From Altimarinus sp041659565 (lineage in GTDB: Bacteria; Patescibacteriota; Gracilibacteria; BD1-5; UBA6164), in NCBI GenBank assembly GCA_041659565.1, contig JBAZXZ010000001.1:124001-188000 (forward strand): 64,000 nucleotides of DNA, read 5' to 3'. This document shows, in pieces, positions 55,446 through 63,702 of this stretch; the first letter of the stretch is position 1, and every line of letters begins with the position of its first letter. The translations under genes were made by a program, and so were the position numbers. The notes under the pieces were generated by a model. That model was not told where the DNA came from. It saw only the letters and a list, made by a program, of their open reading frames with translations, and ran no database searches.

Positions 55446-55868
55446 CTATTTTTGCTTTTCAAAGAACATTTTACAGGCATTTATAACATGTTTAAATCTA
55501 TCAGATTGAAGTTTGATTCATCAAAAATATCTAGTAACTATAAGAAGTAAATCAATAGCATTTTCTCTTTGTAATTCACGAAGTATACACATCCCAGCTC
55601 AAGTTTCTCAATCATCATTTTTTCATTCAAGTACACTTCAATTTTCAAGTTTTACTCTGTAAGCATAAGTATTGTGAGTTGCTTTTCTATAATAATCATC
55701 AGTTACAAGATTTTTCATAAATTTATCTACTTCTTGTTTTGATTTTACACTAGCTCAGACAACTGTATATTTTGATTTTCTATCTATAATTATATCTTTA
55801 TAAATAATTGGAGATTTATTTATAGTAAATTCATCTGATAGACTTAGTGAGATTTGATTTGTTTGCAT
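55446..55868 (-). CDS. IMPACT/YigZ family protein
   Basis: A 140-residue protein: an N-terminal IMPACT (UPF0029) domain. It has DRKSKYTVVGASVKSKQEVD, RKATHNTYAYRVKLENGSVL then EGKNDDGETGAGMC (the AxHNxxAY and DDGEP-GTAG motifs, here with modest changes) and IVTRYFGGIKLQSDRFKHV (the RYFGGIKLG motif). The C-terminal second domain of YigZ is absent, so it is the short form. The function is unclear; the eukaryotic relative links to translation control. It follows the GlyRS stop by 4 bases, so it is in the glycine operon. Confidence 0.86.
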
Positions 55869-55872
55869 AATA

Positions 55873-57306
55873 TTACTTTAATTTACTTCTTATAAACTCA
55901 TTTAACTTACTTATTTCTACAAGTTCTTGTTCCATAGTGTCTCTGTATCTTATCGTAACTTTTCAAGCATCATAGTTTTCACTATCAATAGTTACACAAA
56001 ATGGAGTTCAGATTTCATCAAATCTAGCATATCTCTTCCCTACACTACCTACATCATCATATTCACATACAAAATCTTCAGATAATTGTTTAAATATTGG
56101 TTTTGCAATATCTGATATTTTCTTAACTATTGGTAAGACTCAAATTGTAATTGGAGCTATTTTTGGATCAAGTTTTAAATAAGTTCTTGTTTCTTCTCAT
56201 TCTCATACTATAGTATATGCATCAACCAAAGTAGCAAGGAATAATCTAGTTAATCAAACAGATGGTTCAATTACATATGGAATAAATTTTCTATTATTTA
56301 CTGGGTCAAAATATGATAAATCTTGCTTTGATTCTTTCATATGTGCTTTTAAATCAAAATCTGTTCTATCAGCTATTCCCCGAAGTTCTCACCAACCAAA
56401 TGGAAATTTGAATTCTACATCTGTTGTAGCATTGCTATAATGAGATAATTCATCTTTGTCATGATCTCTAAATCTAATAGATTCTTGTTTTAATCACAAA
56501 GTTTCAAGTAAGAATTTTCTACAAGCTTCCTTCCACTCTGCATGTACTTCCAAGTCTTTACCAGGTTCACAGAAATATTCTATTTCCATTTGTTCAAACT
56601 CTCTAGTTCTAAATATAAAATTACCTGGAGTTATCTCATTTCTAAATGCTTTTCAAACTTGAGCAACTCAAAATGGGATTTTTTTTCTACCCGTTCTTAC
56701 TATATTTTGAAAGTTTACAAAGATTCATTGAGCTGTTTCAGGTCTCATAAAAATAGTTGCACTAGAATCATCAGTAACTCATTGGAAAGTCTTAAACATC
56801 AAGTTAAATTTCTTTATATCAGTCCAATTTCATTCTTTTCAATTATTTGGGTTTTTTACTTTTTCTCAAACCATAACTTCTTTTTGTTTTTCAATGCTCC
56901 ATGATTCAGGAAGTAAGTTATTTATATCATATTTATCTTTTAATAATTTTGTTACATCAGTTCAAACTTTTTCTAAATTATTAATCAAATCTTCCAAAAG
57001 TTTATCTGCTCTAAATCTCTCATTTGTATTTTTATCATCAATAAGTGGATCACTAAAACCTCATACATGCCCACTTGCTACCCAAACTTGTGGATTCATA
57101 AGTATTGCAGAATCAAGTAACATCATATCATCTTTTTTTTGAACAAATTCTTTTATCCACAAATTTTTTATATTTTCTTTCATTCTTGCTCCATAAGGAC
57201 CATAATCCCAACTATTTGCAAGTCATCAATAAATCTCACTTCAAGCATATACAAATCATCTATTTTTAGCCAGATTAACAATATCGTTCATTTCTATTGG
57301 TTTCAT
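55873..57306 (-). CDS. glyQS: Glycyl-tRNA synthetase, dimeric class II type
   Basis: A 477-residue enzyme that charges tRNA-Gly, including by inference the extra tRNA-Gly(UCA) that reads UGA. Motif 1 region: SEIYGGLANSWDYGPYG (near 23). Motif 2: FRNEITPGNFIFRTREFEQM (near 220). Motif 3: YVIEPSVGLTRLFLATLVDA (near 340). The C-terminal anticodon domain (APITIGVLPIVKKISDIAKP...VGSVGKRYARFDEIGTPFCV) is present. This is the single-chain type, not the alpha2-beta2 type. The T-box leader at 58249-58432 is upstream of two genes in the same run (93-residue protein, RidA). Confidence 0.94.
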
Positions 57307-57364
57307 AGTTTTTAAAGTTATAAAGTAAAAGAGTTTAATAATAATTATTTTTAATGCTCTTTGT

Positions 57365-57455
57365 TGTCATCCTGAGTTTTTACGAAGGATCCATTTAACA
57401 CTGATAATTGAACTAACAATGCTTTAAGGGATTCTTCGTTTTGCTCAGAATGACA
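57365..57455. repeat. Dispersed palindromic repeat (TGTCAT...ATGACA family)
   Basis: A 91-base element between the RidA gene and glyQS. Arms: TGTCATCCTGAG/CTCAGAATGACA with inner ACGAAGGATCC/GGGATTCTTCGT. It is about three-quarters identical to 28088-28179. On the transcript it makes a long hairpin just before glyQS. Confidence 0.88.
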
Positions 57456-57466
57456 GTTAGTTATTG

Positions 57467-57862
57467 TTATTTCATTGCAATTACATCAATCTCTATATCA
57501 CATCATTGTTTTACAGTATTAGAAATTTCTATAAGTGTAGAAACTGGTTTTGAATTTGCAAAATATTTGTTTCTAATTGGAGAAATTTTTGCAAAATCTT
57601 TAATATTTGTCACATAAATTACAGCTTTAACTACATCATCTAAAGTCATTCATCATTCTTTAAGAATTGCTGAAATATATTCAAATACACACTCAGTTTG
57701 TTTTTCTATATTGTCTGGAGCAATAGGTTTTCATTCATTATCTTGAGCTATTTGTCCCGTAACAAAAATCATTTTTTTTGCTTTTGTTAAATCAACTTCA
57801 AGTCAAGGAGAATATGAAGCCATTTTCTGAGCTGAATTTTTTGGATGTAATTGTTTTTTCAT
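57467..57862 (-). CDS. RidA (YjgF/YER057c/UK114) family protein
   Basis: A 131-residue protein. It reads NSAQKMASYSPGLEVDLTKA, then MIFVTGQIAQDNEWKPIAPD (the VSGQ-like strand, near 34), MTLDDVVKAVIYVTNIKDFA (near 75) and the final GCDIEIDVIAMK (usual GAxVEIExxA). RidA hydrolyses reactive enamine/imine intermediates released by PLP enzymes. The catalytic Arg at RxxV is replaced here by KAVIYV, so a different subgroup is possible. Located in the T-box-headed run, between the 93-residue gene and glyQS. Confidence 0.85.
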
Positions 57863-57890
57863 ATAATCTAAATTAAAATGTAATAAATTG

Positions 57891-57946
57891 TAGCCAATGC
57901 TAATAACAAATTTTTATGATTCTGAAACTAGTTCAGAATGGCAAAG
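57891..57946. repeat. Dispersed palindromic repeat (same family as 7421-7493)
   Basis: TAGCCAATGCTAATAACAAA, then a hairpin ATTCTGAA-3-5-TTCAGAAT near 57930-57948. Starting sequence and loop match the copy at 7421, so this is one defined unit of 55-70 bases. Confidence 0.78.
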
Positions 57947-57949
57947 TAA

Positions 57950-58231
57950 TTAGCCTCGTTTATTTATATATCTCTCAACATATCTTTTCTTTAAAAAAGA
58001 AATAGATAGTGTAGAAAGTAGGAATCAAAAAGTTGGAATTATAGCATTTAAAAATGGTTTATCAAAATCAAGAAGTAGCATAACCAAACTTATTATTACA
58101 TAAGTTAATATTAAAATAGATACTTTTCTTTCAATTGAAGTTTCCCAAGCTTTTTCGGCTTCTACTTTTTTATTTCTTGATTTAATTTTATCTATTTCTT
58201 TTTCTAAATCTTCTATAGTTTTTTTTGACAT
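57950..58231 (-). CDS. Small coiled-coil membrane protein (candidate-phylum type)
   Basis: A 93-residue protein: an N-terminal coiled coil (SKKTIEDLEKEIDKIKSRNK), then two membrane helices (about 36-55 and 60-78) with the pattern LLLDFDKPFLNAIIPTFGFL plus LSTLSISFLKK. Such proteins, in which '..FLNAIIPTxGFxLSTLS' recurs, are common in candidate-phylum genomes, with no known role. It is the first gene after the T-box terminator, so it is under the leader's control. Confidence 0.7.
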
Positions 58232-58248
58232 AACATTTTTTAAAAATT

Positions 58249-58432
58249 AAAAAAGACCCCAAAAACTTATAATTTAATATAAGTTCTCGGGGTCCTAGCT
58301 TTTTTAATTATTATTTAAGCTGATTTGGACGGTTCCACCCAAGTTCCTTGTGAATAACACAAGACACTTTTATTATTTTAAAAACTTCTACATAAGTTTC
58401 CAAGCTTATATCTACAAAGATTTTTAAATCTC
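58249..58432 (-). promoter_or_regulatory. T-box leader with compact stem I (probable glycine specificity)
   Basis: On the minus strand, in order: a short stem I hairpin (58390-58411), AUAUAAG/CUUAUGU closing the loop CUUGGAAA with a GGA glycine codon at 58399-58401; stem III CUUGUG/CACAAG (58347-58363); the T-box core GGGUGGAACCGUCC (58327-58340) with the UGGAACC bulge; then the antiterminator partner GGACCCCGAG (58286-58295); then a terminator in which GACCCCGAGAAC pairs with the arm ending GUUUUUGGGGUC (58255-58294), and a U run. Antiterminator and terminator compete for the GACCCCGAG segment: CUUGGG/CCCGAG and GUCC/GGAC. A long insert (58296-58326) with its own hairpin sits inside the antiterminator. 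The stem I specifier is my inference. Confidence 0.85.
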
Positions 58433-58438
58433 ATTAAC

Positions 58439-58466
58439 AATATATTCTATAAATATTTTTTGTCAA
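58439..58466 (-). promoter_or_regulatory. Promoter of the T-box operon
   Basis: Minus strand TTGACA (58461-58466), 16 bases, TATATT (58439-58444), which starts transcription about 7 bases before the T-box leader. The -35 box lies 3 bases beyond the stop of the SLH gene. Confidence 0.8.
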
Positions 58467-58469
58467 AAA

Positions 58470-59051
58470 TTATTTAACTTTTACTTCATCACTGTAAAGT
58501 ATAAAATTTCTATAATCTAGATAATCAGAAAAAGTCTTTGCAATAACAACAAATATAAATCATCTTTTAGCATCTATAGTTCATTCTACATCACCATTAA
58601 TAAGTTTTAATTCATAGGCACTATTTACATAATCTTTTACCCAATCTCCAGTATTGAACTTTCTATCTAAATTTCTAGCTTTAAATATAAGCTTCAATAC
58701 TTCAGAAACTGTTATATTATCATTTGGTCTAAAAGTTGCATTTGCACTTATAAATCAAGCTTTTAAAGCTGCTTCAATATATTTACACCCCCAATCATCT
58801 TCTACATCTTTAAATTTCTTTTCACAAGTATTTTCAACTTTTAAGAATGCAACATTTGCAACTATTTTCATTGCTTCTTTTCTTGTAATATTATCACCTA
58901 TTCTATATTCATTAGTTTTTTTTGAAGAATCATTTATAAAAGATTTTGAAGCAAGATAATTTGCTGCACCAAATTGTTCAGGTTCAGTGAATGCATGCAC
59001 TGAAGTAAAACTAATTGATAACAAAGCTATCAAAGATAATAATTTTTTCAT
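58470..59051 (-). CDS. Exported SLH-domain protein
   Basis: A 193-residue protein. Signal peptide MKKLLSLIALLSISFTSVHA with cleavage after HA. Then two SLH repeats: ITRKEAMKIVANVAFLKVEN (near 54), CKYIEAALKAGFISANATFR (near 88) and ITVSEVLKLIFKARNLD (near 112). SLH domains bind secondary cell-wall polysaccharide. It holds one Cys pair (TCEKKF, WGCKY), which could be disulphide-linked. It is probably a small surface-attachment module. A hairpin-like repeat of ATAACTCTTA flanks its start. Confidence 0.82.
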
Positions 59052-59116
59052 ATTTTATTTAGATTAAAAAATAACTCTTAGATTTTATTCATAAGAATTA
59101 TTTATGCAAAAAGAAT

Positions 59117-59379
59117 TTATAATTTTTTATAGACATCTCATCTTGAGTCAGCATTATAAAAGTAAATAAGAATTTTATTTTCTATTATTTCATATAAAAA
59201 TCTATATTTTCATATTCTCAGTCTATAATGATTATTTTTTCATTTTAATGGTTTTATATCAAGATTATTTTGATATGGCGAAATTGAAATCATATCTACA
59301 CAATTAATATATCTTATCGCTATATCCTATGTTTTTCTAGAAATTTATCTACAATTTTTGATGTTTCTATTCTATACAT
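59117..59379 (-). pseudogene. RelE/ParE-type toxin gene with a frameshift
   Basis: The first frame reads MYRIETSKIVDKFLEKHR and then stops at once. One base over, the frame continues as AIRYINCVDMISISPYQNNL, KGKNNHYRLRIGKYRFLYEI and SRGDVYKKL, the full RelE-like pattern (YRLRIGxYRxxYE and final SRGDVYK). The overall length is 263 bases, one short of a whole number of codons, so a single-base loss near codon 19 separates the halves. The start overlaps the antitoxin stop by 8 bases. The toxin is dead unless there is programmed frameshifting. Confidence 0.78.
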
Positions 59380-59647
59380 TATTTAAATATTTAGATTTTA
59401 AATCATCGACAGATAAAGTTTCTCATTTTTCTAATTCTTTTCTTGCTTTCAACCAAGCTTTGTGATTTTTTTCTGTATATTGTATATCCCAATCATCTTT
59501 TACCTCATTTGAATTAATTGGATTAACTTCAAAAATAGGTCTAGAATGAGATAAAATAATATATTTTATATTTTTTTCTTGTGCTTTTTTCCACAATGAA
59601 GAAATATTTTTTCTGTATTCATTTAAACTAATAAGTTCTGTTATCAT
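59372..59647 (-). CDS. Phd/YefM-type antitoxin
   Basis: A 91-residue protein. The N-terminal MITELISLNEYRKNISSLWK and IKYIILSHSRPIFEVNPI give the Phd/YefM DNA-binding fold: a strand with 'ISLNEYRKN' and the SRPIFEV strand. The acidic C-terminal helix (HKAWLKARKELEKGETLSVD) would bind the toxin. Its stop codon overlaps the toxin start (ATGTATAG), the classic coupled arrangement. The antitoxin frame is intact although the toxin is broken. Confidence 0.8.
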
Positions 59648-59708
59648 AATTTATGATATTATGTATTAAATTATGTACATAATAATTATATTTTTTATAA
59701 AATCAAGA

Positions 59709-61235
59709 TTATTTTCAAAGCTTTACTCAGATACTTGCTTCTAGGTAATCAAGTAAATCTGTGTATTTATTTTTAGTTTTTGTATTCATTTTTGATTTTA
59801 TAGGTCAGATATTTTTAAATATAATTTCTAATTTTTGAGTAGTTTGTTTACTTATTAAACTATCAATTGATTTAATTTGAGATTTTCAGCTTGTTGTTTT
59901 GTTAAGTTTTGTTTTTGAGAGAATTAATTGTTTTGTGTAGTTTTTTGAAGTTATATCTATTTCTGATGTAGTTTTAGTTTCTCAAGAACAAATAATTTTT
60001 ACCATAAACCATTTTTCATCTTTTTTTGCTGTATAAACAAAAATTTTTCAGTCTGGTGAATATGTTAATGAAGAAACTGAATCATATTTATTACTTTCAA
60101 TTCAGTCTTTTACTAAGATTTCTTTATTATCTTTTTCAGCTACAAAAGCAAAACTTTTTGAATCTGATGAATATGTTAATGAAGAAACTGAATCATATCT
60201 ATTACTTTCAATTCAATCTTTTACTATAAAGTTTTTTCAATCTTTTACTGCTTTAAAAGCAAGACTTTTTCAGTTTGGTGAGAATGTTAGGTAATAAATA
60301 TTATCATATTTATTACCTTCAATGCCATTGTTAACTATTATTGCATAACTATGACTATATGACATAGTATTATATTCATCATTTTTAACTGTTACTGGAT
60401 CAGTCATTTTCATAGCTACAAAAGCAAAACTTTTTCAGTCAGTAGAATATATTGGAGAATGTGTATTATCATATTTATCAATTTTTATATTATTTTTCAT
60501 TATTATATATTTATCATCTTTTTTTGCTTCAAATATAAAACTTTTTGAATCTGGTAAAAATTGAGGATTTCAAACAGATTCATATTTATTTCATTCAATT
60601 CAATCTTTTACTATAAACATTTTTCAGTCTTTTTTTCCTATAAATGCAAAACTTTTTGAGTCTGGTGAATATATAGGTGAATATATTTCATCATACATAT
60701 TACCTTCAACACCATCTTTTACAATAAACATTTTTCAGTCTTTTTTTGCTGTAATAGCAAAACTCTTTGAGTCAGGTGAATATGTAAAAGAATATATTTC
60801 ATCATATTTATCAATTTCTACTCAATCTTTTACAATTATTGTTTTATTATTCTTCATAACTCCAAAATAAAAACTTTTTCAGTCTGGAGAATATGTTAAA
60901 TTAGATGTTACATAACCATATGTATTAATCTCATTTCAACCTTTCATTATAATATTTTTTCAATCTTTTATAGAAATATAAGAAAACTCTTTTCAGTCTG
61001 GTGAAAATTTTGGAGATTTTACATAACCATATGTATTAATCTCAATTCAATCTTTTACTATTATATATTTACCTTTTTTTATAAGTTCATAAGCAAAACT
61101 CTTTCAATCAGGTGAAAATGTTGGAGCATATGCATTCTCAATTACCTCTTCTTTACAAGTTTCCTCAGCAAAAACAAAAGATAGATTTCACAATAAAAAA
61201 GCAGATATTAATAACAAAGATACTAATTTCTTCAT
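59709..61235 (-). CDS. Exported beta-propeller (TolB/WD40-like) protein
   Basis: A 508-residue protein. Signal peptide MKKLVSLLLISAFLLGNLSF. From about 38 to 430 there are roughly nine propeller blades, each with SPDGKSFAF or SPDSKSFAF and then a strand KDGKMFIVKDGIE. A Lys/Thr/Ser-rich C-terminal tail follows. Most Gly of SPDGKS are TGA codons. Such propellers usually bind other proteins at the cell surface. The repeats are alike at DNA level (near 60040-60090, 60160-60210), implying recent duplication and perhaps strain variation. The gene has its own terminator-like hairpin upstream. Confidence 0.85.
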
Positions 61236-61248
61236 AAAGTTTTTAGTT

Positions 61249-61287
61249 AAAAAATAACTCTTATATTTTATTTATAAGAGTTATTTT
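61249..61287 (-). terminator. Hairpin terminator after htpX
   Basis: AAAATAACTCTTATA pairs with TATAAGAGTTATTTTA around TTTTATT. It lies between the htpX stop (61304) and the propeller gene start (61235). Similar AT repeats occur upstream of the SLH gene (59063-59105). Confidence 0.75.
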
Positions 61288-61303
61288 AGCAAATTAATAT
61301 TTT

Positions 61304-62212
61304 CTAATAATTATAATTTCTCAAGTGTTCTATTCTCAAATCTAAATCTGGATGAGAAGAAAATAAAGCCATAAGTCATGATTTACGTTTTGTACTTATT
61401 TTCATTGTTGCAAGTTTTGATTTATCATCTGAAGCTTTATTAATCATCTTTTTAAGAGCTTCAAGTCAAGATATCATATTTTCTTTTCAAACAAGTCTTG
61501 CACTTCATTCATCAGCTTTATATTCTCTATACCTACTAAACCACATAACAATTGTAGAAGCTAACATTCATAAAACTAAATCTAAAACTATAGAAGTTAT
61601 ATAATAAATCCAAGAAGGGCCAGAGTTATCATCTTTACTAAAATATGAATCAACGATGTTTGCAATAACTCTTGATAAAAATATTACAAAAGTATTAATA
61701 ACTCATTGTAAAAGCACCATAGTAACCATATCTCAACTAAATATATGTGACATTTCATGTCAGATAACTCATTTTATTTCTTTTTCATTCATCAAATCAA
61801 GAAGACCAGATGAAACTGCAACTAAACTTTTATTTTTTGTAGCCCCAGTTGCAAAAGCATTAGCTTCAGCTGACTGATAAATTCATACTTCTGGCATTTT
61901 TATACTATTTTTTTGTGATAAATCATAAACTATATCATAAACAAGTCTTTCTTTTGAAGTTAAATCAGATAAATCATTTTGATTAATTATATCAATATTA
62001 TAAGCTCTTTTTGCTGACCACTTAGATAATAATAAACTTATAAAAGATCAAGCAAATCATACTATTATTGCATAAATAAAAATAGAAGTGTAACTTTGAC
62101 CATATCAAGAAATCCTAAATCAGAAAAAGTTTTCTAATAATGCTATAATAATTCAAATAAGAATCATTACTGCAAGATTTGTAACTAGAAATAAAAATAT
62201 TCTTTTAAGCAT
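61304..62212 (-). CDS. htpX: Membrane zinc metalloprotease HtpX
   Basis: A 302-residue M48 protease. Two N-terminal membrane helices (about 5-28, 43-62), then SQKNSIKMPEVGIYQSAEAN, ANAFATGATKNKSLVAVSSG, the zinc motif IKGVIGHEMSHIFSGDMVT (near 145; HExxH) and FSRYREYKADEGSARLVG with the third ligand Glu. It removes damaged membrane proteins. TGA provides the Gly of GHEMSH and neighbours. Full length. The exonuclease gene is 39 bases upstream. Confidence 0.94.
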
Positions 62213-62251
62213 TTGTATGGTTTTAAATTATAAAATATTACTAAAAGTAGT

Positions 62252-63601
62252 TTATAGTTCAAGTGTCATTTGTCAAAAATTATTATTACTAATTGCTTCT
62301 TTTTTTTCAAATTTTTGTTCTCCCCCTCCTGATACAGGTCAATTTTCAGTTTTCTTTAAAAACAATTCAATTATTTCTAAATCATATTTTATATTGTGTC
62401 CTATTATTGTAATATCTGAATTTAAGAGATAATTAAGAAAGTCTCTTAGTTTAGATTTATCTACTTTTGGTCAATTATGTCATACATTTATATAATATAT
62501 ATTTTTTTCATCAAGAAGTATAGAAACTCAAACTAGTTCAGCTTTTATAATATCAAGAGAAGTTGTTTCTGTATCAAGAACAATCTCATTATATTTTTGT
62601 CATCCTGAATTTATTTCAGGATCTAATAATTTTTTTAGGTTTTCTAATCACTCATTATCCCCTATTATCTGTACTTTTAAATCTAAATCATTCCAAGTTT
62701 TTTGTACTTGTCTTTCATTATTTGGAAGTAAACTATTAAATTCATATTTTTTAAATAATTCTACTATTTTATCATTTAATAAAGCATCTTCATAAAATTT
62801 ATAATGTTCAAGGTTGAATCATCATAAATCTACATCTTTTTTAATTGTAGCAAGTTTCTTTGATAAAAAAGCTATTTCACGAGCTTCAGTTATTTTTTCA
62901 AGAGTTTTTCAAGAAAGTATTTTATTTATTTCTTCATCTTCATGTGTATTTCAAGAATCTATAAAATTATAAATATCTTCTACTGTTCATATTTTATTTA
63001 TAAGAGGAACTGCTTTTTTAGGTCAAATTCAATTAATTCAAGGTATATTATCTGAACTATCTCAATTAATAGCTAAGTAATCTATTATCATTTCTGGTTT
63101 TACTCCAAATTTAAGGGTTGTTTTTTCTATATCAAATGTGTCTTTTTTTATAGTATCATAGATTTTTACATTATCTGAAACTAAGCTATAAAGATCTTTG
63201 TCTCAAGAAAGTATAAAAATCTGATTTGATTTATCTTTTGATAATTTTGTAGCAAGTGTTGCAATTACATCATCAGCTTCTACCATAGGAACTTCAATTA
63301 CATCCATATGAAAAAGTGAAACCATATCATTGATATCATCAACTTGAGTTCTTAGATTATCTGGCATTCTATCTCTTGTAGCTTTATATTCACTATAAAT
63401 TTGATGACGAAAATTTTCTCATCTTGCATCTCTTATAAATACTAAATAATCAGGATTATCTCTAACCAAATCTTGCATAAAAAATTTAGCAACACCAAAA
63501 ATAGCATTTACTTGTTTTCAATTCTTGGTAGTAAAATTTGGAATCGCAAAAAACATACGGTATATTAAAGCATTTCAATCAATTAAGTAAATTTTTTTCA
63601 A
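62252..63601 (-). CDS. PolA-type 5'-3' exonuclease with partial 3'-5' exonuclease domain, no polymerase
   Basis: A 449-residue protein. The start is TTG at 63601, which gives (M)KKIYLIDGNALIYRMFFA, the PolA N-terminal strand; the first ATG in frame would lose part of this. The 5'-3' nuclease covers about 1-280: EADDVIATLATKLSKDK, SGDKDLYSLVSDNVKIYDT and GDSSDNIPGINGIGPKKAV with their metal-binding acids. A 3'-5' exonuclease-like domain follows: VLDTETTSLDI (DxE intact) and GHNIKYDLEI, but Exo III and the polymerase are missing, and the protein ends after EKKEAISNNN. A palindromic repeat sits between the two domains. A separate polymerase gene must exist elsewhere. Confidence 0.85.
62598..62623. 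repeat. Palindromic repeat inside the exonuclease gene
   Basis: TCCTGAA and TTCAGGA arms around TTTA, followed by TC; it begins TGTCA. The translation gives DPEINSGGQ, the same peptide as in murC (46735-46822). It lies in the linker between the 5'-3' and 3'-5' exonuclease domains, where an insert would do little harm. Confidence 0.82.
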
Positions 63602-63658
63602 AATAAAATATTAAATTATAATAACAATATATTATTTATAATATTTCAAAAGTAAAAT

Positions 63659-63688
63659 AAATCCCCTAATATAATTTAGAGGATTTGG
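63659..63688 (-). terminator. Weak hairpin after the partial gene
   Basis: AAATCCCCTAA pairs with TTTAGAGGATTT around TATAA (one mismatch). It lies between the stop of the last gene (63703) and the start of the exonuclease (63601). The GC content of the arm is higher than its surroundings. Confidence 0.6.
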
Positions 63689-63702
63689 CTATTTTAGTTA
63701 TT

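Noticed and set aside
60026..60229. A plus-strand 67-residue repetitive frame
   Set aside because: It is the antisense shadow of the propeller blades; its repetition comes from the DNA repeats of the minus-strand gene.
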